A stretch of DNA of 63,447 nucleotides from Methylovorus sp035565335 (GTDB lineage Bacteria > Pseudomonadota > Gammaproteobacteria > Burkholderiales > Methylophilaceae), in the NCBI GenBank assembly GCA_035565335.1, contig DATMSO010000105.1, forward strand, positions 1 through 63,447, written 5' to 3'. The notes below the pieces were generated by a model, which saw only the letters and a list, made by a program, of their open reading frames with translations, was not told the origin of the DNA and did not search any database. This document shows positions 28,008 to 38,456 of this stretch, piece after piece (positions within the stretch are counted from its first letter, which is position 1; the number at the start of each line of letters is the position of its first letter). A program made the position numbers and the translations under genes.

Positions 28008-28526
28008 CTACCAGCCGTAACCGTAGCGGAAGCTGGGCCCGTAGAATGGACGCCGCCAGTAAGGGCCGGGGCCATAACTGTAGCCCCACCAGGGGTCATA
28101 GTAAGGTTGATAGCGCAGCTGGTATTCGCGGCGCAGTTTTTCCTGCTCTTCGCGCTTGGCTTTTTCGCGCTTGTTGATTTCATCGGCAAAGCCTTCACGC
28201 AGCGCGGCTTCGCGCGTCTGGTAAATATAATCTAGCACCTTGGGGCTGACGCCCTTCTTGCTCAGCTCCACCGCCTGCGAGGGCGTGAGGTCATACTGTG
28301 AATTGCTGGCCTTGATTTTGGCAATCAGCTCATCCGGCGGCGTGGTTTTGGAAAGCTGCACCAGCTCTTCCAGACTGATATTCGGTACCGGCTTGGGCAT
28401 CAGGCGTTCCAGCTCTTCCGGCGAAATCCGCTTGACCTGCGGTTCCGGCTGGCCTGTGGTAGCGCAGGCGGCCAGCAGCATGAGCATACCGGCCAGCGAG
28501 AGCTGTTTGATTGTTTGCACGTTCAT
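28008..28526 (-). CDS. Lipoprotein with aromatic Tyr/Pro/Trp-rich tail
   Basis: No named family is recognised. The signal peptide ends in a lipobox, MLLAAC/ATT, near residue 21. A middle helical part (PNISLEELVQLSK, LTPSQAVELSKKGVSPKVLDYI) resembles helical motifs in uncharacterised proteobacterial lipoproteins. A charged Lys/Glu/Arg stretch follows, and the last ~35 residues are almost all Tyr, Pro, Trp, Gly, Phe and Arg (for example PYYDPWWGYSYGPGPYW). It stands alone; about 90 bases separate it from the transglycosylase gene. Confidence 0.75.
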   Translation of the reverse strand: MNVQTIKQLSLAGMLMLLAACATTGQPEPQVKRISPEELERLMPKPVPNISLEELVQLSKTTPPDELIAKIKASNSQYDLTPSQAVELSKKGVSPKVLDYIYQTREAALREGFADEINKREKAKREEQEKLRREYQLRYQPYYDPWWGYSYGPGPYWRRPFYGPSFRYGYGW

Positions 28527-28620
28527 CTCCAGAACAAATTAGTGAGTGTAAATTCGACTGCCCTGCTGCTTAAAAATTCATCGCAAGGGCCCGAGGTTGC
28601 GAAATGCGCACGGGCCGGTA

Positions 28621-29583
28621 TCAGCCCTGCTTCATGATGACCCGCGTGGGGTCGACCACGCGCTCATCATACGGATGATACAAACGTGGGTATAAAGTCA
28701 TCACGCGCTTAACGTATGCGCGGGTTTCGGCGTAAGGCGGCACTCCGCGATAACGCTCTACCGCACGCTCGCCGGCGTTATAGCCTGCCACCGCCAGACG
28801 CACATCGCCCTTGAAATACGCCAGCAGCCAGCGCATGTAGGCGATACCGCCACGTATGTTCTGGCTGGCATCGTAGGCATTACGCACATTGAAACGCTCG
28901 GCGGTATCGGGGATCAGCTGCATCAGACCCATGGCTTCCTTGGAAGATCGGGCAGACAGCTTGAAATTGGATTCGACCGCAATAATCGACAATATCAGTT
29001 TGGGATCCACATGGTGCCAGCGCGCCAGCGTATCCACCAGGCCGACCAGCCAGCGCTTATTGGGAGGCAGGCTGGCAATGTGCTGTTCTATGCGCGCCGC
29101 ATCACTGCCGGCATAGCTATCCAGCGGGGCTTTGTCCGGTGCGACATCGGCCAGCACGCAAGGCGGCAGCTCACTGGAGGTCAATGCGATAGTCTCCAGC
29201 ATGCGCTGCGCCTGCACATGGCCCTGATTGGACGCCAGGGTGAACAGCGAAGCGCCCAGTGCCTGACTCTGCGGCACGCCCTTGCCAAAGGCATACAGCA
29301 TGCCGAGGCGGTACTGCGCCTCGGCACTGCCCATGCGCGAGGCCTGGCAATACAGGCGCGCTGCCTGCCATTCGCCCTCGACCTCATCCATGCCACTTTC
29401 GAGGCGGCTGGCATCTTGCAGCATTTGGCGGATGACCGGCGGCTCGTTCGCCAATATCTCATCCATGGACGACGCCTGCTGAGCCAGGCTGGAAGGCGCA
29501 ACGCTTTCAGCGCCCAGCGCGATGCCGCCAGGCAAGCTGACGAATGCCAGTATCCACACCACGATGATAGGGAGTTTACCCAT
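28621..29583 (-). CDS. Lytic transglycosylase with Sel1 repeats
   Basis: After a signal peptide (ILAFVSLPGGIALGA) come Sel1/TPR-like repeats (about residues 65-135, GSAEAQYRLGMLYAFGKGVP), then an SLT domain (about 185-310). Its catalytic glutamate is in AVESNFKLSARSS, with AMGLMQLIPDTAERF and AVAGYNAGERAVERY following. It cleaves peptidoglycan to anhydro-muropeptides in the periplasm. The Sel1-SLT order resembles transglycosylases tied to cell-envelope machines, but no such machine is encoded nearby. No feature was identified in 29584-29752. Confidence 0.9.
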   Translation of the reverse strand: MGKLPIIVVWILAFVSLPGGIALGAESVAPSSLAQQASSMDEILANEPPVIRQMLQDASRLESGMDEVEGEWQAARLYCQASRMGSAEAQYRLGMLYAFGKGVPQSQALGASLFTLASNQGHVQAQRMLETIALTSSELPPCVLADVAPDKAPLDSYAGSDAARIEQHIASLPPNKRWLVGLVDTLARWHHVDPKLILSIIAVESNFKLSARSSKEAMGLMQLIPDTAERFNVRNAYDASQNIRGGIAYMRWLLAYFKGDVRLAVAGYNAGERAVERYRGVPPYAETRAYVKRVMTLYPRLYHPYDERVVDPTRVIMKQG

Positions 29584-29752
29584 GCCCGATTTACGTTATC
29601 CGATCTTCGATTAAGAAAAGCCCTACCTCGCCCACGCCGGACTTGTTTTCAATGTCGGCCTGTCGCCAGAAGACTTGACCGCAGACATCGTGTGCAAACC
29701 CGAGGGCTTGCAGCATTCTACGCCATCATCAGACATCAAGACGCATGCTAGC

Positions 29753-30160
29753 TTATGCATTGGCAGGTTGTGCGGCCAGAATGTCGGGCAATTTTTCCTG
29801 TATCCAGTCGGCCAGCGCTTCCACGCGCAAGCCTACCTCCTGCCCCAGCGGCGTCAGGCTGTATTCCACATGCGGCGGCACCACCGGATAGGACGTGCGC
29901 AGCACAAAACCGTCCTGCTCCAGCCATTGCAGGGTTTGTGCCAGCATGCGTTCGCTGACGCCGCCTATCTTGCGGCGCAAATCGCTGAAGCGATGCGTGC
30001 CGCCCAGCAACGCCACCAGCACTAGCACACCCCAGCGGCTGGTGACATGCTTCAATACTTCCCGCGAGGGACATTGGGCGGCAAAGACATTGCCGCGCGC
30101 CATCAACGCGGCCAGTGATTCGTCTGCTGGTATTTCCTGATTCGCCACCTGATTAACCAT
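29753..30160 (-). CDS. HxlR-family transcriptional regulator (QorR/YtfH-like)
   Basis: A 135-residue winged-helix protein with the HxlR core: CPSREVLKHVTSRWGVLVLV, RFSDLRRKIGGVSERMLAQTL and EYSLTPLGQE. One cysteine (Cys30) just before the first helix matches the position used as a redox or quinone-sensing residue in QorR-like members. It is divergent from a qorB-like reductase gene, the same pairing as E. coli ytfH/ytfG, and a matching palindromic operator lies between them. Confidence 0.9.
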   Translation of the reverse strand: MVNQVANQEIPADESLAALMARGNVFAAQCPSREVLKHVTSRWGVLVLVALLGGTHRFSDLRRKIGGVSERMLAQTLQWLEQDGFVLRTSYPVVPPHVEYSLTPLGQEVGLRVEALADWIQEKLPDILAAQPANA

Positions 30161-30166
30161 GTTGAC

Positions 30167-30202
30167 ACTTACCTTTCTGTAAGTACTTACTAAAAGTTAG
30201 CT
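30167..30202. promoter_or_regulatory. HxlR operator in the divergent regulator/qorB promoter region
   Basis: The run ACTTAC-N6-GTAAGT-ACTTAC (30167-30190) gives inverted and direct copies of one hexamer; GTAAGTACTTAC (30179-30190) is a perfect 12-bp palindrome, and a degenerate AGTTAG follows. TTGACA (30162-30167) reads rightwards at its left edge. Spaced AGTAAGT/ACTTAC elements are typical of HxlR targets, so autoregulation and control of the reductase are inferred. Confidence 0.7.
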
Positions 30203-30252
30203 TGTTTGTTATTGTGCCTTTTCTTTGATTTCAAGCCAACAGGAGTTTTACC

Positions 30253-31101
30253 ATGATTGTGATTACCGGAGCCTCCGGCCAGCTCGGCCGCCTCGTTATT
30301 GAAGCATTATTAAGCACCGTGCCGGCCAGCCAGATCGTGGCCGCCGTGCGCACCCCGGCCAAGGTGGCCGATCTCGCTGCCCGCGGCGTGGTTGTGCGCC
30401 AGGCCGATTATTCGCAGCCTGACACGCTGGATGCGGCGTTTGCCGGTGCCAGTCAGGTTTTGCTGATTTCATCGAGTGAAGTCGGCCAGCGCCTGCCCCA
30501 GCACCAGAATGTCATCGCTGCCGCCAAGCGCGCTAATGTCAGCTTGCTCGCATACACCAGCCTGCTAGATGCGGACAGCTCGCCGCTCGCCCTTGCCGCC
30601 GAACACTTAGCCACCGAAAAAGCGCTCAAGGCCTCCGGCCTGCCTTATGTCATCCTGCGCAATGGCTGGTACACCGAAAACTACACCGCCAGCATTCCGC
30701 CAGCCCTGCAATATGGCGTGCTGCTAGGTAGCGCCGGCGATGGCAAGATCGCCTCCGCCACCCGCAGCGACTATGCAGCAGCAGCCGCAGCTGTGTTGCG
30801 CACGCCCAATCAGGCCGGCAAGGTCTACGAACTGGCAGGCGATACCGCCTATACGCTGACCGAATTTGCCGCCGAGTTGTCGCGCCAGGCCGGTAAAGCC
30901 GTTGCCTATCAGAACCTGCCGCAGGCCGATTACACCAAAGCCTTGCTGGATGCCGGCTTGCCCGGTTTTCTGGCGGAGTTGCTGGCAGAGTCAGACAGCG
31001 GTGCGGCCAAAGGTGGCCTGTTTGATGACAGCCATCAGCTGAGCCAGCTGATTGGCCGGCCGACAACGCCGCTGGCAACCGCGATCGCTGCTGCGCTGTA
31101 A
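30253..31101 (+). CDS. NAD(P)H:quinone oxidoreductase, QorB/NmrA-like
   Basis: An atypical short-chain dehydrogenase of 282 residues, with the Rossmann motif ITGASGQLGRLV at residues 4-15 and NmrA/QorB features QADYSQPDTLDAAFAG, LISSSEVGQR and YVILRNGWYTEN. E. coli QorB reduces quinones with NADPH. AACAGGAG lies 8-15 bases before the ATG. It faces the HxlR regulator and ends before a strong terminator. Confidence 0.9.
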   Translation: MIVITGASGQLGRLVIEALLSTVPASQIVAAVRTPAKVADLAARGVVVRQADYSQPDTLDAAFAGASQVLLISSSEVGQRLPQHQNVIAAAKRANVSLLAYTSLLDADSSPLALAAEHLATEKALKASGLPYVILRNGWYTENYTASIPPALQYGVLLGSAGDGKIASATRSDYAAAAAAVLRTPNQAGKVYELAGDTAYTLTEFAAELSRQAGKAVAYQNLPQADYTKALLDAGLPGFLAELLAESDSGAAKGGLFDDSHQLSQLIGRPTTPLATAIAAAL

Positions 31102-31119
31102 TTCGCGTATATCGTGGGC

Positions 31120-31154
31120 AAAGAAAAAGCCGACATGATGTCGGCTTTTTCTTT
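31120..31154. terminator. Bidirectional terminator between qorB-like gene and clpB
   Basis: AAAGAAAAAGCCGACA (31120-31135), a TGA loop, and TGTCGGCTTTTTCTTT (31139-31154) form a perfect 16-bp stem that has a T tract on either strand. Confidence 0.93.
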
Positions 31155-31239
31155 GGAACGTCCACTTTGCTAACGGGGCCGGTTAACTGGCATGACGGCA
31201 ATACTACGCATTTGCCGTCACGCCACAGCTACCCAGCCC

Positions 31240-33825
<2,586 letters not shown>

Positions 33826-33860
33826 TTCCTGCTCCTCGTCATGTATTTTGAATACCCTAT

Positions 33861-33888
33861 AGATGGGAGGGTTTTTCCATATTTCAAG
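33861..33888 (-). promoter_or_regulatory. Sigma-32 heat-shock promoter of clpB
   Basis: On the minus strand a perfect CTTGAAA (33888-33882) is followed after 13 bases by TCCCATCT (33868-33861), against the consensus CTTGAAA-N13-17-CCCCATNT: one mismatch in all. It lies 36 bases upstream of the clpB start codon. Confidence 0.85.
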
Positions 33889-33956
33889 TTTTGGCTGCCT
33901 GTAGCCGATATACCCTTAAGCATAAAAGGTTTTCATCTGACAGACCTCGTGGTAAC

Positions 33957-33996
33957 TTAGCGCCATAAGCTTCATGAGAATTCGACATTTAGCGCC
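33957..33996. repeat. Direct repeat TTAGCGCC x2 upstream of the cyclic-di-GMP operon
   Basis: TTAGCGCC occurs at 33957-33964 and 33989-33996, 32 bases apart, close to three helical turns. It lies in the 300-base gap between clpB and the GGDEF-EAL gene. Function is unknown and two 8-base copies could be chance. Confidence 0.35.
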
Positions 33997-34057
33997 TTAA
34001 TAGCTTGATTAAAAATGAATGTCATGCAGCAAATTACACCAATTTGGGGGAAGCAAC

Positions 34058-34135
34058 ATGTCAGTTTCAAACGCTGCCTTGCTTGAGGCTGTGCCCAGCA
34101 CCAACGTGATTTACCTATCCCAGGCATGGCACTGA
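34058..34135 (+). CDS. Possible 25-residue leader peptide
   Basis: ATG at 34058, with GGGGGAAG 4 bases upstream, opens a 25-codon frame (MSVSNAALLEAVPSTNVIYL...). It stops at 34135, ten bases inside the GGDEF-EAL gene in another frame. It could be a leader peptide coupling translation of the downstream gene, or a chance frame; the downstream gene itself lacks a good ribosome site. No homologue is claimed. Confidence 0.35.
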   Translation: MSVSNAALLEAVPSTNVIYLSQAWH

Positions 34136-37080
34136 CTGCGCCGACAGAGTCCGATCTGATACACCAGCTATTCCATGCGCTTGATGGAGTGGCTGTGCTG
34201 GCATTTGATGCCAAGCTGCATATCCGTTATGCCAACCCGTATGCCCTGCAGATTCTCAATCTCAAATCTCTCTCTCGCGCCAAGCTGCCTGCCAGTATAG
34301 GCCAGCGTGTATTGGCAGAACTGCAGAAGAACAATCCCCGCTTTACCCTGCAACACGCCGTCGGCAATGCGCTGAAAAGCTTTTGCCTGCAAGTGGCCCG
34401 TCTTGATGCCGCCACTGCCGGGGCCGAGTATGTGCTGTACATGCAGGATGTGACCGAACGCATGGCCAGCGAGTACGAATTACGCGGCATGCTCAACCTC
34501 TTGCGCAAACTGATCGATGCCAGCCCCGACTATATCTGCCTGAAAGACGGCGCCGGTCGCTGGCTACATGCCAATAGCAGCGGGCTTTCGCTGCTGCATC
34601 TTCAGGGCGTCGACACCCAGGGTAAAACGGACCGCGAACTGGCCGAGCTCACGCCCCAGGCCTTGCGCGACTTCATGCAGCACTGGCAGGCAGCGGACGA
34701 ATACGTCTGGGAGTCCGGCCAACTTCTGCGTGAAGAAGAGACCATCCCATTGCCAGCAGGTGACCGCGTGCTGGATGTCATCAAGGTGCCGCTGTTTCAT
34801 GACGATGGCAGCCGCCATGGCATAGTCACGCTGGGACGCGACATTACTGACCGCAAACAGGTAGAAAGCCAGCTGCGGCAGCGCAGTGCCATTCTGGATG
34901 CGCTGATCTCCTGCGACTGGCTGCTGCACTCCTCCGAATCCTGGCATAAAGTCGCCGTGGGTGTACTGGAGCTCTTAGGCCTTGCCGCGCATGCCAGTCG
35001 GGCGGCGCTGATGAAAAACAGCCATGATCTGGAAGCCGAAGCTCCCGCCTCCGAACTGCTCTACCATTGGACGGCACCGGGCTTCAAGCCGCTCAGCGAT
35101 GGCTACCATTCCATTGATTATCTGCGCGACGGCTGCAGCCGCTGGCTTAATATCCTGCAACAAGGCAGCCCCATTTTCGGCAATGCCGATGACTTTCCGC
35201 CCGACGAGCGGCGCTTTCTGCTCAACCACGACAGCCAGTCTTTCGTCATTATCCCGATCTTCGTGCATGCGCATTGGTGGGGCGTGATCATGATAGAGCG
35301 CGACCATGCGGCGGCTACCGTCACCTCGCAGGAGCTGGGTGCGCTGATGTCCATTGGTCGCTCGTTTGGCGTGGCCATCCAGCGCGAGTCTTCTGATCAC
35401 CGCTTGCACCAGGCCAAGATCGCGTTTGAAAGCACCGCCGAAGGTATTTTCATCACCGATGACGAGCTGCGCACCATCGCCATCAACCAGGGTTTTACCG
35501 ACATTACCGGGTATACCGAAGACGAGGTGCTGGGCAATATCCCCAATGTGCTGGAAGCCGACCTGAAAAAGCCGGAGCCGCACCGCGAGATATGGAAAGC
35601 CCTGACCCGCGATGGCCGCTGGCGTGGCGAATTCTGGAACCAGCGCAAGAACAACGAACAATATGCCGAATGGGTGACACTGACCGCCGTCAATAACGAA
35701 GAAGGCAAGGTCATCAACTATGTCGGCGTGTTTGCCGACATCAGTGAAATCAAGCACTCGCAGAACCGCCTGAATGAGCTGGTGAATCGGGACCCACTGA
35801 CCGGCCTGCCCAACCGCCGACTGATGCATGAGCTGCTGGACCATGCCATCAAATATGCCGAGCGCGAGCAGAACGAGATTGCCCTGCTGTTTGTCGATCT
35901 GGATCGCTTCAAGGCCATCAACGATACGTTGGGCCACCAGGTGGGCGACAAGCTGCTGTTCGAGGTATCACAGCGCATTCGTGCCGCGGTGCGCGACAGC
36001 GATGCGGTTGCCCGACTGGGTGGCGACGAGTTTATCGTCATGATGGATGTGTTGCGCGAGCGCGAAGACGCCGCCAGGGTCGCCAAAAAGATCATCAGCA
36101 GCCTACAGAATGAATTCCTGATTGATGGCCGCGAGCTTTTCATCAGCGCCAGCGTTGGCATTTCGGTCTACCCGGATGACAGCCTGGATGTGGATGGCCT
36201 GATCAAGGCGGCCGACATCGCCATGTATCAGGTCAAGAACAAGGGCAAGAACAACCACTGTTTCTACTCCGCCGATCTCAGCCAGAATGCGGTGGAACGC
36301 TTTACCCTGGAAAACCAGCTGCGCCGCGCGCTGGCCCGCGACCAGTTCGAGGTGTATTACCAGGCGCAGGTATCGCTGGAAACCGGCCGCATCATCGGCG
36401 CCGAGTCGCTGATACGCTGGATACACCCGGAGCTGGGCGTGGTCTCCCCGGCCAAATTTATCCCGCTGGCCGAAGAAACCGGGCTGATTATTCCCATCGG
36501 CGAATGGGTATTGCGGCAATCGGCCATACAGGTCAAGGAATGGCACGAGCAGGGCTTTGATATTGACTGGGTCTCGGTGAATGTCTCCGGCGTGCAGATA
36601 CAGCGCAGCAATTTTGCCGATACCGTGTACGGCATTCTGGTGGAAACCGATTGCGACTCGCATCTGCTGGAGCTGGAGATTACCGAAAGCACCGTCATGC
36701 ACAACACCGAATACGTGATTGATGTGTTTGATCGCATCAAGCACCTGGGCGTGCGGCTGGCGATTGACGACTTTGGCACCGGGTATTCATCGCTTTCGCA
36801 TCTCAAGCGCCTGCCGCTGGATAAGATCAAGATCGACCAGTCGTTTGTGCGCGACCTGCCCAACAACAGCGACGATGCCGCCATTGCCACCGCCATCAAT
36901 GCCATGGCGCAAAGTCTGGGCTTTACCGTGATTGCCGAAGGGGTGGAAACACGGCAGCAGGCCAGCTTCCTGCAAAAAATGGGGTGCCAGCAGGGCCAGG
37001 GCTATCTCTACAGCCGCCCGGTCACTGCCAGCGAATTTACTGCGCTCTTGCGAGCAGAACAACTTAACAATAAAAAATGA
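34126..37080 (+). CDS. Multi-sensor diguanylate cyclase/phosphodiesterase (PAS-PAS-GAF-PAS-GGDEF-EAL)
   Basis: A soluble 984-residue protein with no membrane segments. Domains by eye: PAS (about 11-110), PAS (120-245), GAF (255-415), PAS (425-545), GGDEF (555-720) and EAL (730-975). The GGDEF motif is intact (632-636), and RDSD just upstream fits a product-inhibition RxxD site. The EAL motif reads ESL (760-762), a tolerated variant that keeps the catalytic Glu; LELEITES, DDFGTGYSS and the K of DKIKIDQSF are kept. Both synthesis and breakdown of cyclic-di-GMP are therefore possible. ATGA overlap with the HD-GYP gene. Confidence 0.93.
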   Translation: MALTAPTESDLIHQLFHALDGVAVLAFDAKLHIRYANPYALQILNLKSLSRAKLPASIGQRVLAELQKNNPRFTLQHAVGNALKSFCLQVARLDAATAGAEYVLYMQDVTERMASEYELRGMLNLLRKLIDASPDYICLKDGAGRWLHANSSGLSLLHLQGVDTQGKTDRELAELTPQALRDFMQHWQAADEYVWESGQLLREEETIPLPAGDRVLDVIKVPLFHDDGSRHGIVTLGRDITDRKQVESQLRQRSAILDALISCDWLLHSSESWHKVAVGVLELLGLAAHASRAALMKNSHDLEAEAPASELLYHWTAPGFKPLSDGYHSIDYLRDGCSRWLNILQQGSPIFGNADDFPPDERRFLLNHDSQSFVIIPIFVHAHWWGVIMIERDHAAATVTSQELGALMSIGRSFGVAIQRESSDHRLHQAKIAFESTAEGIFITDDELRTIAINQGFTDITGYTEDEVLGNIPNVLEADLKKPEPHREIWKALTRDGRWRGEFWNQRKNNEQYAEWVTLTAVNNEEGKVINYVGVFADISEIKHSQNRLNELVNRDPLTGLPNRRLMHELLDHAIKYAEREQNEIALLFVDLDRFKAINDTLGHQVGDKLLFEVSQRIRAAVRDSDAVARLGGDEFIVMMDVLREREDAARVAKKIISSLQNEFLIDGRELFISASVGISVYPDDSLDVDGLIKAADIAMYQVKNKGKNNHCFYSADLSQNAVERFTLENQLRRALARDQFEVYYQAQVSLETGRIIGAESLIRWIHPELGVVSPAKFIPLAEETGLIIPIGEWVLRQSAIQVKEWHEQGFDIDWVSVNVSGVQIQRSNFADTVYGILVETDCDSHLLELEITESTVMHNTEYVIDVFDRIKHLGVRLAIDDFGTGYSSLSHLKRLPLDKIKIDQSFVRDLPNNSDDAAIATAINAMAQSLGFTVIAEGVETRQQASFLQKMGCQQGQGYLYSRPVTASEFTALLRAEQLNNKK

Positions 37081-38351
37081 ATCCGCAACAAAATCACTTT
37101 ATCGACGTTAATCAGCTGAGAGTCGGGCTGTATGTGCACCTGGACCTCGGCTGGATGGATCATCCCTTCACCTTCAGCAACTTCAAGCTCAAGGATGAAG
37201 AGCAGATCGCCACCATCAAGAAAGTAGGGCTGAAGCGCCTGCGTTATGACCCTAACCGCAGCGATTGCGACCCCTTGCCCATGCCTGAGCCCATCATCTC
37301 GCCGCGTGGCCCGCTGGTGGAGCCGCCTGTCGAGCCCGTGCCACATCATCAGCAACATCCTGATCAGGCCGTGCGCCTGCAGGAGCTGCAACATGCGCTG
37401 GACGAAAGCGAAAAGAAATTCCTGGCGGCCGCCAATGTGGCGAAACAGGTGACGCGCAATATTCTCACCCAGACCCAGACTTCCATGCAGCAGGCCAACG
37501 CCCTGATAGACGGCATGGTGAACTCGGTACTGGGTGAAAGCGATATCGCCATTTATGCCATGAGCGGCAACCGCTCGGGAGATGAACACTTCAACCACTC
37601 GCTGAATGTCACCACCCTGGCCCTGATGATGTCCAAATCCATGGATATGTCAGAAGAGCACGCCCGCACCCTGGGGCTAGCTGCGCTGTTTCATGACATC
37701 GGCAAGATCGAGATACCCAATCGCCTGCTGATGAAGACTGAGCCGCTGACCAAGGCGGAGCAATCCTTCATGGAGCAACATTGTGAAATCGGCGCCCGTA
37801 TCGCCAAGCAATGCGGCATGTCGGAGCAAGTCATCGAGCTGATTCTGCATCACCACGAATATGCCGATGGCAGCGGCTTCCCCAAGCGCCTGAAGATGAA
37901 CGACACCTCGCTGCTGGCGCGATTGCTCGCCATCGTGAATGTCTATGACAACCTCTGTAACCCGGCTCTGACCATCAAGGCACTGACGCCGTATGAAGCG
38001 CTGGCCTATATGTTTGCCCACCAGCGCAGCAAGTTTGATGAAACCCTGCTGAAGCGCCTTATCAAATGTCTGGGCGTATATCCGCCCGGCAGCGTGGTGC
38101 AGCTATCCACCGGCCTGCACGGCATCGTGGTATCGGTGAATATGGACAAGCCCTTGCGCCCCTTTGTCATGGTGCACGACCCGGCATCGCCATCCGAAGA
38201 AAGCCAGCTGATCGACCTGCGCGATGACCCCAGCATCAATATCAGCCTCTGCCTCAAGCCCTCCCAGCTGCCTGAGGAGGCCATGCAATTTCTCAAGCCA
38301 CGCAAACGGCTGAGCTATTTCATCAGCAAGGATAATCAGACAGCCGAATAA
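37077..38351 (+). CDS. HD-GYP domain cyclic-di-GMP phosphodiesterase
   Basis: The 424-residue protein starts with a DUF3391 domain (about 5-70, DVNQLRVGLYVHLDLGWMDH), then a helical linker and the HD-GYP domain (about 160-310). The HD pair is His206-Asp207 in LFHDIGKIEIP, and HHEYADGSGFP carries the second metal region. The signature reads GFP instead of GYP at 267-269; the metal-binding His residues HHE are intact, so activity is likely. HD-GYP enzymes hydrolyse cyclic-di-GMP to pGpG or GMP. It is coupled to the GGDEF-EAL gene by ATGA. Confidence 0.92.
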   Translation: MNPQQNHFIDVNQLRVGLYVHLDLGWMDHPFTFSNFKLKDEEQIATIKKVGLKRLRYDPNRSDCDPLPMPEPIISPRGPLVEPPVEPVPHHQQHPDQAVRLQELQHALDESEKKFLAAANVAKQVTRNILTQTQTSMQQANALIDGMVNSVLGESDIAIYAMSGNRSGDEHFNHSLNVTTLALMMSKSMDMSEEHARTLGLAALFHDIGKIEIPNRLLMKTEPLTKAEQSFMEQHCEIGARIAKQCGMSEQVIELILHHHEYADGSGFPKRLKMNDTSLLARLLAIVNVYDNLCNPALTIKALTPYEALAYMFAHQRSKFDETLLKRLIKCLGVYPPGSVVQLSTGLHGIVVSVNMDKPLRPFVMVHDPASPSEESQLIDLRDDPSINISLCLKPSQLPEEAMQFLKPRKRLSYFISKDNQTAE

Positions 38352-38380
38352 GCCTCGGCGCCTATTTCGGGCGGGAATAA

Positions 38381-38418
38381 AAAACGGCGGCCGGTGCAAT
38401 AGCACTAGTCGCCGTTTT
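38381..38418. terminator. Bidirectional terminator between HD-GYP gene and copper receptor
   Basis: AAAACGGCG (38381-38389) pairs with CGCCGTTTT (38410-38418), and an inner GTGC-AATA-GCAC hairpin fills the loop. The A/T ends serve both convergent genes. Confidence 0.8.
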
Positions 38419-38456
38419 CATGTCTGGCCAGGCATCGCCACGGCTGAAAAAGTCGC

